Shown here piece after piece: positions 25,001-37,018 of a DNA stretch of 64,000 nucleotides. The stretch comes from Apium graveolens (Eukaryota > Streptophyta > Magnoliopsida > Apiales > Apiaceae). The notes under the pieces are model-generated. The model ran no database searches and was not told where the DNA came from. It worked only from the letters and a program-made list of their open reading frames with translations. The first letter of the stretch is position 1, and each line of letters starts with the position of its first letter. Made by a program: the position numbers and the translations under genes. The stretch is from positions 34,418,398-34,482,397 of the forward strand of contig NC_133655.1 in assembly GCF_009905375.1 (NCBI RefSeq), read 5' to 3'.

Positions 25001-25445
25001 ACCTAAATCATTTCATTTGATCATTGTTTAATCTCAGTATTGTCACTGTGACTTGCTGAGCTAGTTAGCTCATTTGTGCGAATCTGTTTATATTTTCTTT
25101 TCTAGTTAAGAAGGAACCTGTTGGTAGCGAGGATCCCCAATTAAGTGTGCGTGCTAGGTTTCCAGGTTGCGACCGAATAAGCTAGCTGAAGACTTTTTTA
25201 ATAGTTTAAGTTTGATAGTTTATAAGAATGTTTATTGTTCAGATGTAAGTTAAACTGGATGGGTTTTGGGAACGTTTGTAATATAAGTGTAGTTTTGGCT
25301 TGTGTGCATACTTTAACCTGTTGCGATCCGTGGATGAAGGTAAGTAGGGTCACTGCATATTATTATTATCATAAGCAGGTTTATATATATATTGTGTGTG
25401 TGTTGTGAACCCCAAAGTTCTGACCCGGGTTTGGAGGGCGTCACA
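22099..25445 (+). repeat. G1 5' LTR (3347 bp)
   Basis: It starts TGTAATATCCGAG, ends GGAGGGCGTCACA, and is followed after four bases by a Met-tRNA-type primer binding site. A TATA-like AATATATATA (22781-22790) is followed by TTTTATTTTGTACAG about 30 bp downstream, a plausible promoter and start. Related copies lie at 40986-41447 (start only), 45203-48643 (reverse, complete) and 51125-52397 (reverse, partial). Long plus-strand frames inside (for example 23233-23472) look incidental. Confidence 0.88.
22781..22790 (+). promoter_or_regulatory. Putative TATA box of the G1 LTR
   Basis: AATATATATA is embedded in the GTACCAATATTCTGTAAATA context. The corresponding place in the 3' LTR (about 41066-41076) reads AATATAAGTA. 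This is an inference from position and composition. Confidence 0.4.
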
Positions 25446-25449
25446 GGTT

Positions 25450-25461
25450 TGGTATCAGAGC
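25450..25461 (+). other. G1 primer binding site (tRNA-Met type), first copy
   Basis: TGGTATCAGAGC, the complement of the plant initiator Met-tRNA 3' end, lies four bases after the LTR terminus. An identical site recurs at 26933-26944 because of the block duplication. Confidence 0.85.
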
Positions 25462-25644
25462 TACAGGTTGTAAGTCACTGACACCAGCCTAGATTGTCGG
25501 GAATGGGTAGAGGGTTAGGGTTAGAAATAAGAAATAGAAAGATAGAACATCGAGAGGTTGAGTGCGACTATATATAAGGTATTAGTATGATTCGTATTCT
25601 AATTCGAGATTTTTATCCTGCGATATAATTTTCAGATAGCAGCG

Positions 25645-26128
25645 ATGGAAGACTCCTTAATTCCAGTACCAGCTGATCATTCTGTGCCCTCAGTCGGAGG
25701 ACCGTCATCTGATCCACATCATGTTCTTCCACCGGTGTTAGCTATACTACCTTTTGTTGTGACGGTTGTACCAGTATGGGCTATTCCACCCCCGGGTTTG
25801 AGGCCACCTATCCGAGGACCCCCACATGCTGATTCTGACTCTACTGGGCATTCAGTTGCGGTTTCATCATTCTAGTTTACTCCACACCATGTTCCTTATC
25901 ATCGGTATGAGGCTCTTCTTTTGGAGCGAGAGACCCTGTTGGCACAGATTCAGGAGCTACAACACATTGTGAGGACCATAGATGTTGACAGGAGTGCGAG
26001 GGAGCTTCGGGAGGAGATTCATGTAACCCGGAGGATACTTGAGGCTAGACTGCATGGGGCTACTTATGAGTATGCAGGCCCTGGTGCTCTTATGGGCTGG
26101 GCCAGAGAGGTGTTAGAGGATCTTACGA
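25645..26128 (+). pseudogene. Leader ORF upstream of gag, copy 1
   Basis: An open frame begins with ATG (MEDSLIPVPADHS) between the primer binding site and gag. A proline-rich first part (PPPGLRPPIRGPP) is followed, after an in-frame TAG at about 25873, by a charged helical segment (ERETLLAQIQELQHIV, then ARELREEIHVTRRILEARL) that looks like a short coiled coil. It is cut off at 26128, where LTR sequence resumes. This is an additional ORF of the kind reported in some plant gypsy elements. Its function is unknown and I do not recognise a named domain. Confidence 0.6.
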
Positions 26129-26944
26129 GGCTTGATTTTTCAGTTATCTGATTCTTTTACCGTTTAATAGCCAATATTTTTACTTATCTTGTTGTACCCT
26201 TGTGATGATTGCAAATCACCTTATGTTTAAAGAAAAATGTTGTTTATGATTCTGTTTATTGATTTACATTATTTATTCTTGTATTGTAATATAATTGGAT
26301 TGTTTTAGAAATATGGACCAGATTCGTGGTCGTATTATGCCAATGTGTACCATGGATCCAGTATGTAGAGCAGGGCCATATGCCTTGCTCGGGGTTAGTG
26401 CGTGACTGATCAACAGCCTAACCTTGGTTTTGAAAATAAAAATTGAATATCCAATTCTAATCATTGCTTATAAAGAAACTTGATAACCTAAATCATTTCA
26501 TTTGATCATTGTTTAATCTCAGTATTGTCACTGTGACTTGCTGAGCTAGTTAGCTCATTTGTGCGAATCTGTTTATATTTTCTTTTCCAGTTAAGAAGGA
26601 ACCTGTTGGTAGCGAGGATCCTCAATTAAGTGTGTGTGCTAGGTTTCCAGGTTGCGACCGAATAAGCTAGCTGAAAACTTTTTTAATAGTTTAAGTTTGA
26701 TAGTTTATAAGAATGTTTATTGTTCAGATGTAAGTTAAACTGGATGGGTTTTGGGAACGTTTGTAATATAAGTGTGGTTTTGGCTTGTGTGCATACTTTA
26801 ACCTGTTGCGATCCGTGGATGAAGGTAAGTAGGGTCATTGCATATTATTATTATCATAAGCAGGTTTATATATATTGTGTGTGTGTTGTGAACCCCAAAG
26901 TTCTGACCCGGGTTTGGAGGGCGTCACATGTTTGGTATCAGAGC
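26129..26944 (+). repeat. Duplicated LTR 3' end plus second primer binding site
   Basis: From 26129 the sequence jumps back to a copy of the last about 750 bp of the 5' LTR (compare 24690-25445), ending in GGCGTCACA at 26928 and a second TGGTATCAGAGC at 26933-26944. Relative to the first copy it has about 40 extra bases near 26262-26304 (TTGATTTACATTATTTATTC region) and scattered substitutions. The junction sits on a short shared CTTG(A). Confidence 0.85.
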
Positions 26945-27124
26945 TACAGGTTATAAGTCACTGACATCAGCCTAGATTGTCGGGAATGGGTAGTGGGTTA
27001 GGGTTAGAAATAAGAAATAGAAAGATAGAAAATCGAGAGGTTGAGTGCCACTGTATATAAGGTATTAGTATGATTCGTATTCTAATTCGAGATTTTTATC
27101 CTGCGATATAATTTTCAGATAGCA

Positions 27125-27643
27125 GTGATGGCAGACTCCTTAATTCCAGTACCAGCTGATCATTCTGTGCCCTTAGTCGGAGGACCGTCATCTGATCCAC
27201 ATCCTGTTCTTCCACCGGTGTTAGCTATACTACCTTCTGTTATGACGGTTGTACCACTACGGGCTATTCCACCCCCGGGTATGAGGCCACCTATCCGAGG
27301 ACCCCCACCTGCTGATTCTGACTCTACTGGGCATTCAGGTGCGGTTGCATCATTCTAGTTTACTCTACACCATGTTCCTTATCATCGGTATGAGGCTCTT
27401 CTTTTGGAGCGAGAGACCCTGTTGGCACAGATTCAGGAGCTACAACACATTGTGAGGACCATAGATGTTGATAGGAGTGCGAGAGAGCTTCGGGAGGAGA
27501 TTCATGTAACCCGGAGGATACTTGAGGCTAGACTGCATGGGGCTACTTATGAGTATGCAGGCCCTGGTGCTCTTATGGGCTGGGCCAGAGAGGTGTTAGA
27601 GGATCTTACGAGGCTTGGTGGACCAGAGTTTCCCTGGAGTTAG
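27125..27643 (+). pseudogene. Leader ORF upstream of gag, copy 2
   Basis: This is the second copy of the pre-gag ORF, with the same proline-rich N-terminal part, the same in-frame TAG (about 27355) and the same coiled-coil-like segment. Because both copies share the stop, that mutation predates the duplication. This copy runs to its own end (GGPEFPWS then stop), showing where the first copy was truncated. Confidence 0.6.
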
Positions 27644-28081
27644 ACGACAGAGATGTTGTGATAGCTGTTATATGTACATTAGTGTGTGGTGTGTATCAAC
27701 AGACTTTTGGTTTGTATTTATAGACTAGACTTGCTGATTAGTGTGTAGGCTTGTTGTATCTTTTCACTTTTGTTGAAGCGTTTTCACACTTGTACTACCA
27801 AAACTTTGATATATATATCAGTTGCTTTTCTTTTCCGGCATTATCAGTTACATTACTGCACCTGTTTTATCTTACTTTATTTACTGCACCAATTATAAAC
27901 TCTTGTGATAACATGTACCCTATTCCCTTAACTGTTTATATTCTTTAAAGAAGCATGCAATTTACTTAGTTCAACTATTACAAATATTTTCAAAAAGAGA
28001 TATTTTTGTTTTACAAAAACTTTTCATAAAAAAAAAGATTTGATTTAAAGGCTAAATAAGTTGTTTGATTCTTTACAGAAA
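27644..28081 (+). other. G1 untranslated leader before gag
   Basis: About 440 bp of AT-rich leader with no supported coding. It ends in TTCTTTACAGAAA directly before the gag ATG, which resembles a splice acceptor. Spliced leader use is possible but untested. Confidence 0.45.
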
Positions 28082-29330
28082 ATGCCTCCTAAAAGAAATA
28101 CACGTTCTACCAACCAGAATGAAGAAACCAACAACAATAAAACCAAGACAACAATAACCAAAATACAAATCCAGGTCCCATAGACCCAATAATAGCCCAG
28201 ATTCTCCAGATCTTGGCTCAGCAAACAATCAACCTGACTCAACAGCAGCAAAGACAAACCAATCATCGGGTAACTTTTAAGACTTTTCAGGCGGTGAGTC
28301 CACCGAAATTCAAAGGTTCTTTAGATCTGATTGAAGCAAGAGTTTGGTTAAAGGAGATAGAGAAGTCATTTGCTTTGGTTAAGGTGAGAGAGGAACAAAA
28401 AGTGGAGTTTGCAAGTTACTATTTGAAGAATGAAGCCACCTACTGGTGGGAGACTGTTAAGACATTAGAAGGGACAGATGTTATTATTTGGGAAAGATTC
28501 AAGGAATTGTTTCTAGAGAAGTATTTTCCTCAATTTATTCAGGATCAAATGGAATTGAAGTTTCTGGAGTTAAAGCAGGGAAATATGTTAGTAGCGGACT
28601 GTGGGAGTAAGTTTGAGGAATTGTCAAGGTTTGTCCCATCATATGTGGATACTGATAGGAATAAAGCTAAGAGATTCCAGCAAGGTCTTGAGCCCTGGAT
28701 CAGAGAGAAGGTAGCCATATTTGAATTGGAAACGTATGCAGGAGTTGTACAGAAGGCTATGATTGTAGAGATAGAGAGTGAAATGTCACATAAGGAGAAG
28801 GAGAGTAAAAAGATGAAGTTTGAAGAAAATGAGGGACAATCACAAGCAGGATAGTTTCCAAATTTTAATTAGAAGAAAGGCAAGTTTCATCCAAGGAAAA
28901 ATTTTAATTTTAAGAAGTAAAATGCAAGTAACAGAGGACAAGGAAACCGTCCAGCCATTGGGAATCAGCCAAATCAGCAGAGGCTAGCTTTACCAATTTC
29001 CAGGTATGCGGAAAGAAACATGGAGGAGTTTGTAACAAGTTGAATGTGGTTTGTTATAAATGTAATCAGAAAGGGCACTATTCAAAAGAGTGTCATAATT
29101 AGCCAACCAGAGAGCCAGTAAATAAGGACCAGCCTACTAGGAATCCAACAGTCAAAGTCCCAGCAATTAGATTTACATGTTTTAAGTGCGGAAATCCAGG
29201 ACATATAGGAAGGGATTGCAAAACACTTGCACCAGTTAGTAATGCATTAAGAATCATGGGATCCACTCCAGTAGTGAATGAACCTCCAAGAGCTAGAGTT
29301 TTTAACATGTCTGTGAAGGACACTATCTAG
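28082..29330 (+). pseudogene. G1 gag (capsid/nucleocapsid), disrupted
   Basis: Gag would build the virus-like particle. The start is the ATG at 28082 (MPPKRNTRS). A frameshift before 28213 moves the rest to another frame, in which 28213-28854 encodes a Retrotrans_gag-like capsid segment with the characteristic YWWE motif. Stops follow at 28852 and nearby. Two CCHC zinc knuckles remain readable at 29052-29093 and 29178-29219, in the frame that continues into protease. It is non-functional as it stands. Confidence 0.85.
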
Positions 29331-29790
29331 GACACTGATGTTGTGGCATGTACGCTTATTGTAAATTCTTTATGTGCTAAAGTGTTAGTAGATTCGGGAA
29401 TAACTCGATCATTTATTTCTCAAGATTTTGTTAATAAGTTAAATTGTCCAGTTGAATGGTTAAATGAAATTATAACTGTGGAATTAGCAAATCAAGATCG
29501 TGTATCTGTTAATCAAGTATGTGTGAACTGTGAGATTGAGATTTCTAGCAATAAGTTTTGTATGGATTTGATACCATTTAAGTTAGGAGAGTTTGACATT
29601 ATTCTAGGAATGGACTAGCTATCTAAGCGCGATGCTCAGATAGACTGTGGTAATAAGAAGGTAATTTGGAAGACACTAGACAAGAAAGTGGTGACATTTA
29701 CAGGTCAGAGGCAGGCAAAGAAGTTCTTAACGATGATTCAAGCTAAGAAGTTACTACGACAAGGATGTGAGCATTTTATTGCTTATGTGA
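29331..29790 (+). pseudogene. G1 aspartic protease segment
   Basis: A retroviral-type protease is seen around VLVDSG (aspartate codon at 29391) and DIILGMD (about 29598-29618), followed by an in-frame TAG. Family proteases cleave the Gag-Pol polyprotein. The segment is in the frame of the second gag zinc knuckle. Confidence 0.75.
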
Positions 29791-30831
29791 TAGATATAAA
29801 TCAGGAGTCAGCAAAACTTGAAGATATTACAGTAGTCAATGAGTTTCCGGACGTGTTCCCAGATGAGTTACCAGGACTTTCTCCATACAGAGAAATTGAG
29901 TTTACAATCGATTTAGCATATGGAACGGAACCGGTATCAAATGCCCCATACAAAATGGCTCCCGTTGAAATGAAGGAGTTAGCGAAGTAGTTGCAAGAGT
30001 TATGAGATAAAGGAGTGATAAGACCCAGTGTATCCTCATGGGGTGCACCTGTATTGTTTGTTAAGAGGAAGGACGGAAACATGAGATTATGCATCGACTA
30101 TCGGGATCTCAATAAGCTTACAATCAAGAATAAGTATCCATTACCTCGAATCGATAATCTGTTTCACCAGTTGAAGGGAGCCAAGTATTTCTCTAAGATT
30201 GATCTGAGATCCGGATATCACAATTTAAAATTAAACCTGAAGATATATCGAAGACAGCCTTTAGAACAAGGTATGGTTATTATGAATTTTTAGTGATGTC
30301 TTTCGAATTAACCAATGCCCCAACAACGTTTATGGACTTGATGAACAGAATTTTCAAGGAATATTTGGACAAGTTTGTCATTGTGTTTATAGATGATATT
30401 TTGATTTATTCGAAGTCATCAGAAGACCATGCAGAGCATTTAAGGATATGTTTGGAAACTTTAAGGAAGGAAAAATTGTATGCTAAATTCTCAAAGTGTG
30501 ATTTTTGGCTACAGGAAGTTCAGTTCCTAGGACACATAATCAGTAACGAGGGAATCAAAGTGATCCCGGTAAAAATTGAAGCTATTACAAATTGAGAAAG
30601 GCCAAAAACACCAACAAAAGTAAGAAGTTTCTTGGGATTAGCGGGATATTATCGACGATTTGTTCAGGATTTCTTGAAGATTGCGACGCCTTTGACAAAG
30701 CTTACTAGGAAAAATGAGAAGTTTATATGGAACGAGAGTGTGAAGAAATTTTTCAAGAATTAAAGAAAAGATTAATCACGGCACCTATTTTGTCACTTCC
30801 AGATGATCAAGGAAATTTTGTAATATATAGT
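29791..30831 (+). pseudogene. G1 reverse transcriptase and start of RNase H, disrupted
   Basis: Gypsy RT blocks are recognisable in order: [13 protein letters not shown] and [10 protein letters not shown] (about 30037-30120), [10 protein letters not shown] (about 30190-30222), the catalytic FIDD (30386-30397) and LGLAGYYRRF (about 30634-30663). Stops at about 29988 and 30003, a single-base frameshift near 30230, another stop at about 30593 and a further shift near 30730 break the frame. RNase H begins just before 30831, where the copia element C1 is inserted. Confidence 0.85.
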
Positions 30832-32174
30832 TGTTAGGTCCCAATGTGTTTGTAGAAGGGGGGTTGAATACAAACAGTACCAAATAATCGAATTAAATGC
30901 GGAATAAAAAATGTGAAACAAAATTCAAGTTAAATAAAAATATTATTAAACTTGAAAGGTGTTACAACAACTGTATCGATTACAAGGAATTAATCTCAAA
31001 TTAATTATCACAAATTTAGAATAAATTCGACATGAACTTTTTCTATTTTTGCAATAATTAGAATCAAATGCTAAACGCGATTTGAGATTAAGTTCTAGGG
31101 ATATTGATCCGCTAGATTGTTACACAAGAACAAGATAAATAATTCTAGTGGTTTGGATTTAACATTAACAAACTAGAATTTTGATCTTGATGTAAGCAGA
31201 GAAGAAAATAAGATGTTTAAAGGCGGCTGCTTTTTTTTCTTTGTTCTTGTATTTTTTCAGTCTGTTGGATGGATGATTGAGTTGAATGACTCTCTGCTTC
31301 TTTTTAATCAACAACCGAATAGAATTGAATTGGCATGACAATCCTATAGCTGGCAAGACTTTCGGTAGGACAATGGATTGAACTAGCAAGACAATCTGAA
31401 TGAACTAGCATGACAATCAGAATGAACTAGCAAGACAATCAGAATGAACTAGCAAGACAATCCTTCTCCTAGTGTAACTTTCGGTGAGACTATTGAAAAT
31501 GGCCTAGCATGACAATCGGTATGACAATCCTGATTGTCATGCTAGTTCATTTTCAATTGTCTTGTTGATTTAATGCAGATTTTAATCCAATTTAAATTCT
31601 GAAAATTCCTAAAATTAATTCAGAATTAATTAATCAATTAATTCAATTAATAAATAAATTATTCTTCACAGATATAATTTATTTTCTTAATTAAATTAGA
31701 TGACTTAATTAATTAATAGAGAATTAATTCTAGTCTTCAACAACACCCATCCTTCTGCAGATCTTCTGAAAATCACTGAAAATTATGAATCAATTCCACC
31801 ACTTCAATGTTGACACTCGATGTACTGTCTGGTTCATGAGTGACTAACTTCCGTGACGTTTCTTCATGTCTTGACTTTGACACTTTGATTTTCTTCAGAT
31901 TAAATCCTTGTAATTAATGATACTCTGACGAGATCTCTGTCACTTGATTAAATCCACGATCTTGATTTATATCACTGAGGCATGATCAACTTCTTGAACT
32001 TCTTCCAGTGAATTAACTCCTCAAGTCTGTAGATGAACCTTGTTTCTGAATCCTTTGACAGATATTACTTTGCGAGATCTCTCTGACGGTCGATCCACTA
32101 TTTACTTATTACATTCTTATTTGAGTTGAGTTGAATCCTCGAATATACAAATAGGCTATGACATATGACTTACA
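30832..32174 (-). repeat. C1 LTR (3' LTR in element orientation)
   Basis: It starts TGTTAGGTCCC and ends ATGACTTACA, 1343 bp. It contains a 22-bp tandem array, four copies starting with AACTAG at 31381, 31403, 31425 and 31447, and an inverted copy of the core near 31531-31550. Confidence 0.93.
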
Positions 32175-32190
32175 ATCTCCCCCTATTTGT
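32175..32190 (-). other. C1 polypurine tract
   Basis: On the minus strand this reads ACAAATAGGGGGAGAT, directly before the 3' LTR. Further GGGGGAGA-type tracts lie close by at about 32412, 32646 and 32691, matching the multiple tracts known in Sireviruses. Confidence 0.8.
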
Positions 32191-34559
32191 TTGTTAGACA
32201 ATAACACACAAATACCTAGAGGATAACTCAACTAACAAATAAGAAAAAGATATAAACATACATGCAAAGTAAATAGTAGAAAAGTTCTGGACTAGATTTA
32301 ACATTTTCCAGATTCCAAGTAGATGTTCCTCTAGACTGAACATATCTTCAAGTAGTTCCATCTTCATTTGTACAACCACATTTCTTGTTGAAAAGCCCAT
32401 ATCTCTCTTGCTTCTCCCCCTATGAGAATCAACTGATTAAAGAAGATCACCTTCGTTTTACCACCTCTCCCGTACAATAGGATCCGCAGATAAAAACCAA
32501 TGGTACTCCCCTAACAGCTTCTTCCCTTACTAGGAAATCACCTTGTGTTTACCACCTCTCCCGTACAATAGGATCCGTAGTTAGAAACAACAATGGTGTG
32601 GTGTAGTGTACATTTTTAGGATCTTTTTCTTCCTCCCTGCTATTTCTCCCCCTTAGTTGAGGAATCCTCCAAACTATTACTTAAGCTTCTATCTCCCCCT
32701 TAAAGAAGGAATGTATGCCGTCGTCTGAAGGAGTTCTCATATTTCACTTGGTTGGAAAAGAAATAACAAGTAGTTTCTCTTTCGTCCTCACTGTGAGTGT
32801 GTGATTCTGTTTAGTGTACCTCACATGTGTTTCACTCTTCTCTCCACTCGTGTTTACACTCATTCTCACAAGTGTATCACTCTTCTCTCATAGCTCCATA
32901 ATCCAGCTGTACCTGCAAGGAAAATCACCTTAGCCATCCTTAAAGGAGGTCACAGGTGGTGCAATGGGAGTTCACAAATCCCCATCCTTGTTAAACTCGT
33001 CAGATGAATCTGAGTCATAATCTACAAGTTGCTAGTTTCCCTTTTAGGGTTCCAGATTTGAATTCTGGGAAGGTAAACAATGATCCAACAATTTTAGCAT
33101 AAAGATCAAAGTTCCCTTCTAATGTCTGTGAAGACACTTCCTTGTGACTTATCAGGTAATATCTGAATCATTGTCAACAAGTTGCCGATCTGCACCTATG
33201 TCAGATCCACTATCCGCAGATGCATCCAGGGGATTTAAGCCTGGGGAGGTAGACACTGACCACTGACATATGGCTTTTGGATCAGTATCCTCTCCTAACA
33301 CCTGTAAAGGCAATTGGTCCACTAACGAACTTTGAACAATCGAATCTGACCTTAAAATGGTCGAAACTCTTGTTTCCGTCAACTCATCCTTTGTGTGTGT
33401 AACCTCTCCTTGTGCATCAAGAATTGTTTATTTTTGAAGTGGTGACACTACATCGGATACCTTGGCCGACAGGCAAAATTCAATAGACTCATCCTGTTGA
33501 GAGAATGAATCTAGTAATTGTTTTTGTGCCTTTTCAGCCATTACATCTTTTTGAGAAGATGTATGGGGGCTAGCAGTTGTCTCGGTTTAAATACTACTCA
33601 TCTATGTAGGAGACAGAGCTACTGGGTTGACTACAGAACCTTCCTTATGTGGTGCACTAAGGCACTATCTCCCTCACGCTCATTCATACTACTTTTAGTG
33701 GTAAAAGAGTGTTGGTTGGTTCTGTTTTTGTGTTTGTCTTTACAGTCTGGGATAGACGTTGTGGGTTTTCAACCTCATGACTGTCAATGAAAGAAAGTCA
33801 TTGGAGACTGAACCTGTATCATAGAACATATGGTAATAGAGAGAAAATGATTTACAATAGTGATTTCAAAAGATTTTACATGAAATAAGAAATCACTAAT
33901 GTAGAAAGAAGTTTAATTTTTGTTTTTCAAAATGAATGAGTTTTTGATAAAACATTGATCACTTAGGGTAAAGTCTAAGTAATTCTCATTCATGTCAAAA
34001 GCTTACAAATATCTGCAACATAATGTTAACAACATATCATTGACCGATACTTGTCAAGTACTTTAGATACTAATTGTTATGTTGCATAAACAATATATCA
34101 CTGCACATATAAAACAATATGATTGTGCCTATTGATAAGATAGTTATTAATATGACGACTCTACTTATTCATATAAAATTATAACTTCTGTTAGAGTGCC
34201 ATACCATGTCCTTGATGATTGCTTGAGCAGTATACTAGTTCATACCAACCTGAAGTGAGATTGTGAAGAAGAGATTGCATAGTCCAATAGATATGCAGCT
34301 GCAAAGTCCATGAACTGTGGTGTACTGACTTCCTCTTTTAACTCACCAACCAGGAGTACACTTGTACACATCTTACTAGAGTCCAATTCCAAGTGTAATG
34401 TGCAGCAGGTGCCTGATATGTCGTAATATTCTCAAGTCTCGTCACTGGTGCTATATGTTAGATACTGCTTCCTGATAATAACCTAGCACAATATACAAAA
34501 TTACAATGATAACATTCCCAGCTTGCAAACCTCCATATCCCTCAGATAAACCTTTGCTG
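32191..34559 (-). other. C1 internal region without recognisable pol
   Basis: About 2.4 kb sits where integrase, RT and RNase H would be expected, yet I find no copia pol motif on either strand. It holds a direct repeat around CCACCTCTCCCGTACAATAG (32461 and 32551), extra polypurine tracts, and a minus-strand frame at 33152-33382 rich in Asp, Ser and Gly. The last may be a remnant of an env-like or linker region. Confidence 0.55.
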
Positions 34560-34704
34560 TTATCTCCAAAGGTAACCATGGGGCCAACTTTCTCAATCCA
34601 CATTTGATAGCAGGGCTCTATCTCCGGTCATATGTCTTGATGATCCACTGTCAAGAATCCACACTACCGGTTACACCTGTTTAATGCCCTGCACTACAAA
34701 TGGA
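34560..34704 (-). pseudogene. C1 protease start, degenerate
   Basis: The minus strand shows a copia-type protease motif (LDSGSSRHMTGD, about 34635-34670) after the gag stop, then a stop codon and frame loss. It is the last recognisable piece of pol in this element. Confidence 0.65.
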
Positions 34705-36936
34705 TTAGACCTTCTTCGGAACCCAAACTTGGTTGGGCCCGGCATACTTGTAGAACTGTCCTTTGTCAGGCAAAACAACATTTTTAATTTTAATTGCCTC
34801 AACTTTCTCAATGACTGAACATTTGACCTTGTAAACAGCGTTAACAAATTTCTGTTTAAGCTTAGGCACAAATATCTCCTTTCTAGTCTTAGAAGGACTG
34901 GCAGTCTTAGACCTATCATGCTTCTTGTTATTCACATGCTGATGAGGAGTAGTCTTATCATTAGACACATGCTTACCATTAAAATAAGCATACATCATAT
35001 TAAAAGCACAAGACATACAATTAGAAACACCACATGCTTTATGAGAGTGATTAACAGCAGGCAATTTATGCATGGTAGATATGGCATTTTTGTTATCCAA
35101 CTCATGTGTGTCTGAGTTAGTCTCAGTTGCTTTCACAACTTTGACTGGAACTTTCGACACACTTGACTTGGAAACAACCTTCTCATTAGCAAGATCTTCA
35201 GCATGTATTTCTTCTTGAATAACAGAAGAGGTCGCATCAAATGGTTCAGCAATTGATGCTTTATAGAGGGGTTCATCAATACCCTTAAGCACATGTGGTA
35301 CTTCCCTCCCTTTAGCACAGACATGAGGAGGGGAGTTTATGCCTAATTCTCCAATAGCAACATTGTAATCATAACCTATTCCAGATGTTTGATTAACAGC
35401 TTGCTTACTGTAGAACTCTTTAGCCTTCGAACAAGAATTGAAGTAGGCTCTAACCTTAGTCTCAAGACCGGTGATCTTGTCTTTGAGAATAGTTTCGAGT
35501 TTTCTATAACAGTCAACTCTATTCTCTAGAAAAGATACCTGTTCTTTTAATTTGTCTTGATTAATGTGCACAAGTCTTAATTCATTGACCTCTTTCTCAA
35601 GGTCTGTGATCTGTAAACTTAACAGTTCATTATCACGACGTGCACAATCTAAGTTACCTCTTAGATGATAAACAATTTCAGCATCAGAAAGTTTTACCTC
35701 TATTCTTGACGATGAAGCTTTTCCATCAATAGCCATAAGAGCAAGATTTCCTTCATCTTCATCTTCACTGTCAGTGTCATCCCAGCTTCTTCCCTTTGCC
35801 AGATAAGCCCTTTCAGAGTTCTTTCTTACTTGCTTTGGCTTCCTACATTCTGTGGCAAAGTGTCCCAACTCATTGCAGTTATAGCATCTAATGGTGCTTC
35901 GATCAACCATCCCTGTTTTGTACCCACCACTGCTGGTGTTAGAGGATGAAGATCCACCTTTCTGGAATTTGTTGTAGTTGGACTTGTACTTAAGCTTGGG
36001 ATTCCTCCTGAATCTGACATGGGAGAATCTCTTGACAATTTGGGCCATTGATTCATCTTCCAATTGCTCCAGCTCTTCCAAGGAATAAAAATCATCACTT
36101 GATTGATTTGTAGTAGGAGGATCATATTCTGCTACTAACTCATTTTCCTCACCCTTGGAAAACTATACCATTCTTTCTAACTGTTGAGATTGTTGTTGTT
36201 GTTGACCTTCAGCTACAAGTGCAGTAGATGTGCTGACCATTCTATCCTTCCCGTAGACTTCCTTCTGTTGAATCTGCTCCAACTCATAGGTTTTTAACAC
36301 TCCATAGAGCCTGTCCAAAGAAATCTCACTCAGATCTCTAGCTTCTCTAATGGCAGTGATTCTATGTTCAAGATGAGCTGGCAGTGTTAAAAGGAACTTT
36401 TTGTTGACCTCCCTGATTGAATAATACTTTCCATTGATGTTCAGGTTGTTGATCAACGCATTGTACCTCTCAAACACTTCAGTAATTCCTTCTCCTGGAT
36501 TTGATTTGAAATGTTCATATTCAGAGGTTAGGATTTCCAACTTGTTCTCCCTAACTTCCTCTGTGCCTTCATTAATCACCTCAATAGTTTCCCACATGTG
36601 TTTGGAATTTTTACAGTTCATCACATGTCTGTTCATCAAGGGATCAAGGGAATCAATTAATATTAATTGAAGGCTGGCATCCAAGGAGGCTTCTTCCTTC
36701 TCAGCAGGAGTAAAATCTTCAGGCTCTTTTGGATAGGTTCTAGCTTCAGTAGTCACCACACCATCTATTATTACCTCCAGTTCAATAACCATCGGAGTTT
36801 TTATACCCTTCTTTAACAAGTTTGAATATTTGGGATTAGCAACTTGTAAAAATAATAGCATCTTCTTCTTCCACATGATATAATTCTCTTTATCAAATTG
36901 TGGAATTTTAACGGTTCCAACTTTATGTGAAGTCAT
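34705..36936 (-). pseudogene. C1 gag, long Sirevirus type, one in-frame TAG
   Basis: Reading on the minus strand from the ATG at 36936 (MTSHKVGTVKIP), the frame covers a copia gag core (UBN2/DUF4219-like, about 36170-36930). It is interrupted only by a TAG at 36163-36165 and then continues in the same frame to 34705. A CCHC zinc knuckle (CYNCNELGHFATEC) lies at about 35840-35890, followed by a long charged, coiled-coil-like extension typical of Sireviruses. Whether the single TAG is suppressed or is a simple nonsense mutation cannot be decided here. Confidence 0.85.
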
Positions 36937-37018
36937 TATGAATTTTTGAATAAATAAAAATTCAAGGAGTTGAAAAATCACAAAAGTCTAGGATCTTGAT
37001 TTGTTCGTTAATCAGAAG

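Noticed and set aside
25437..25461. GAGCTACAGG region as part of a tRNA gene
   Set aside because: Only the 12-base primer binding site matches a tRNA 3' end; no cloverleaf can be drawn.
31381..31468. 22-bp repeats as a possible separate satellite
   Set aside because: They occur identically in both C1 LTRs, so they belong to the LTR.
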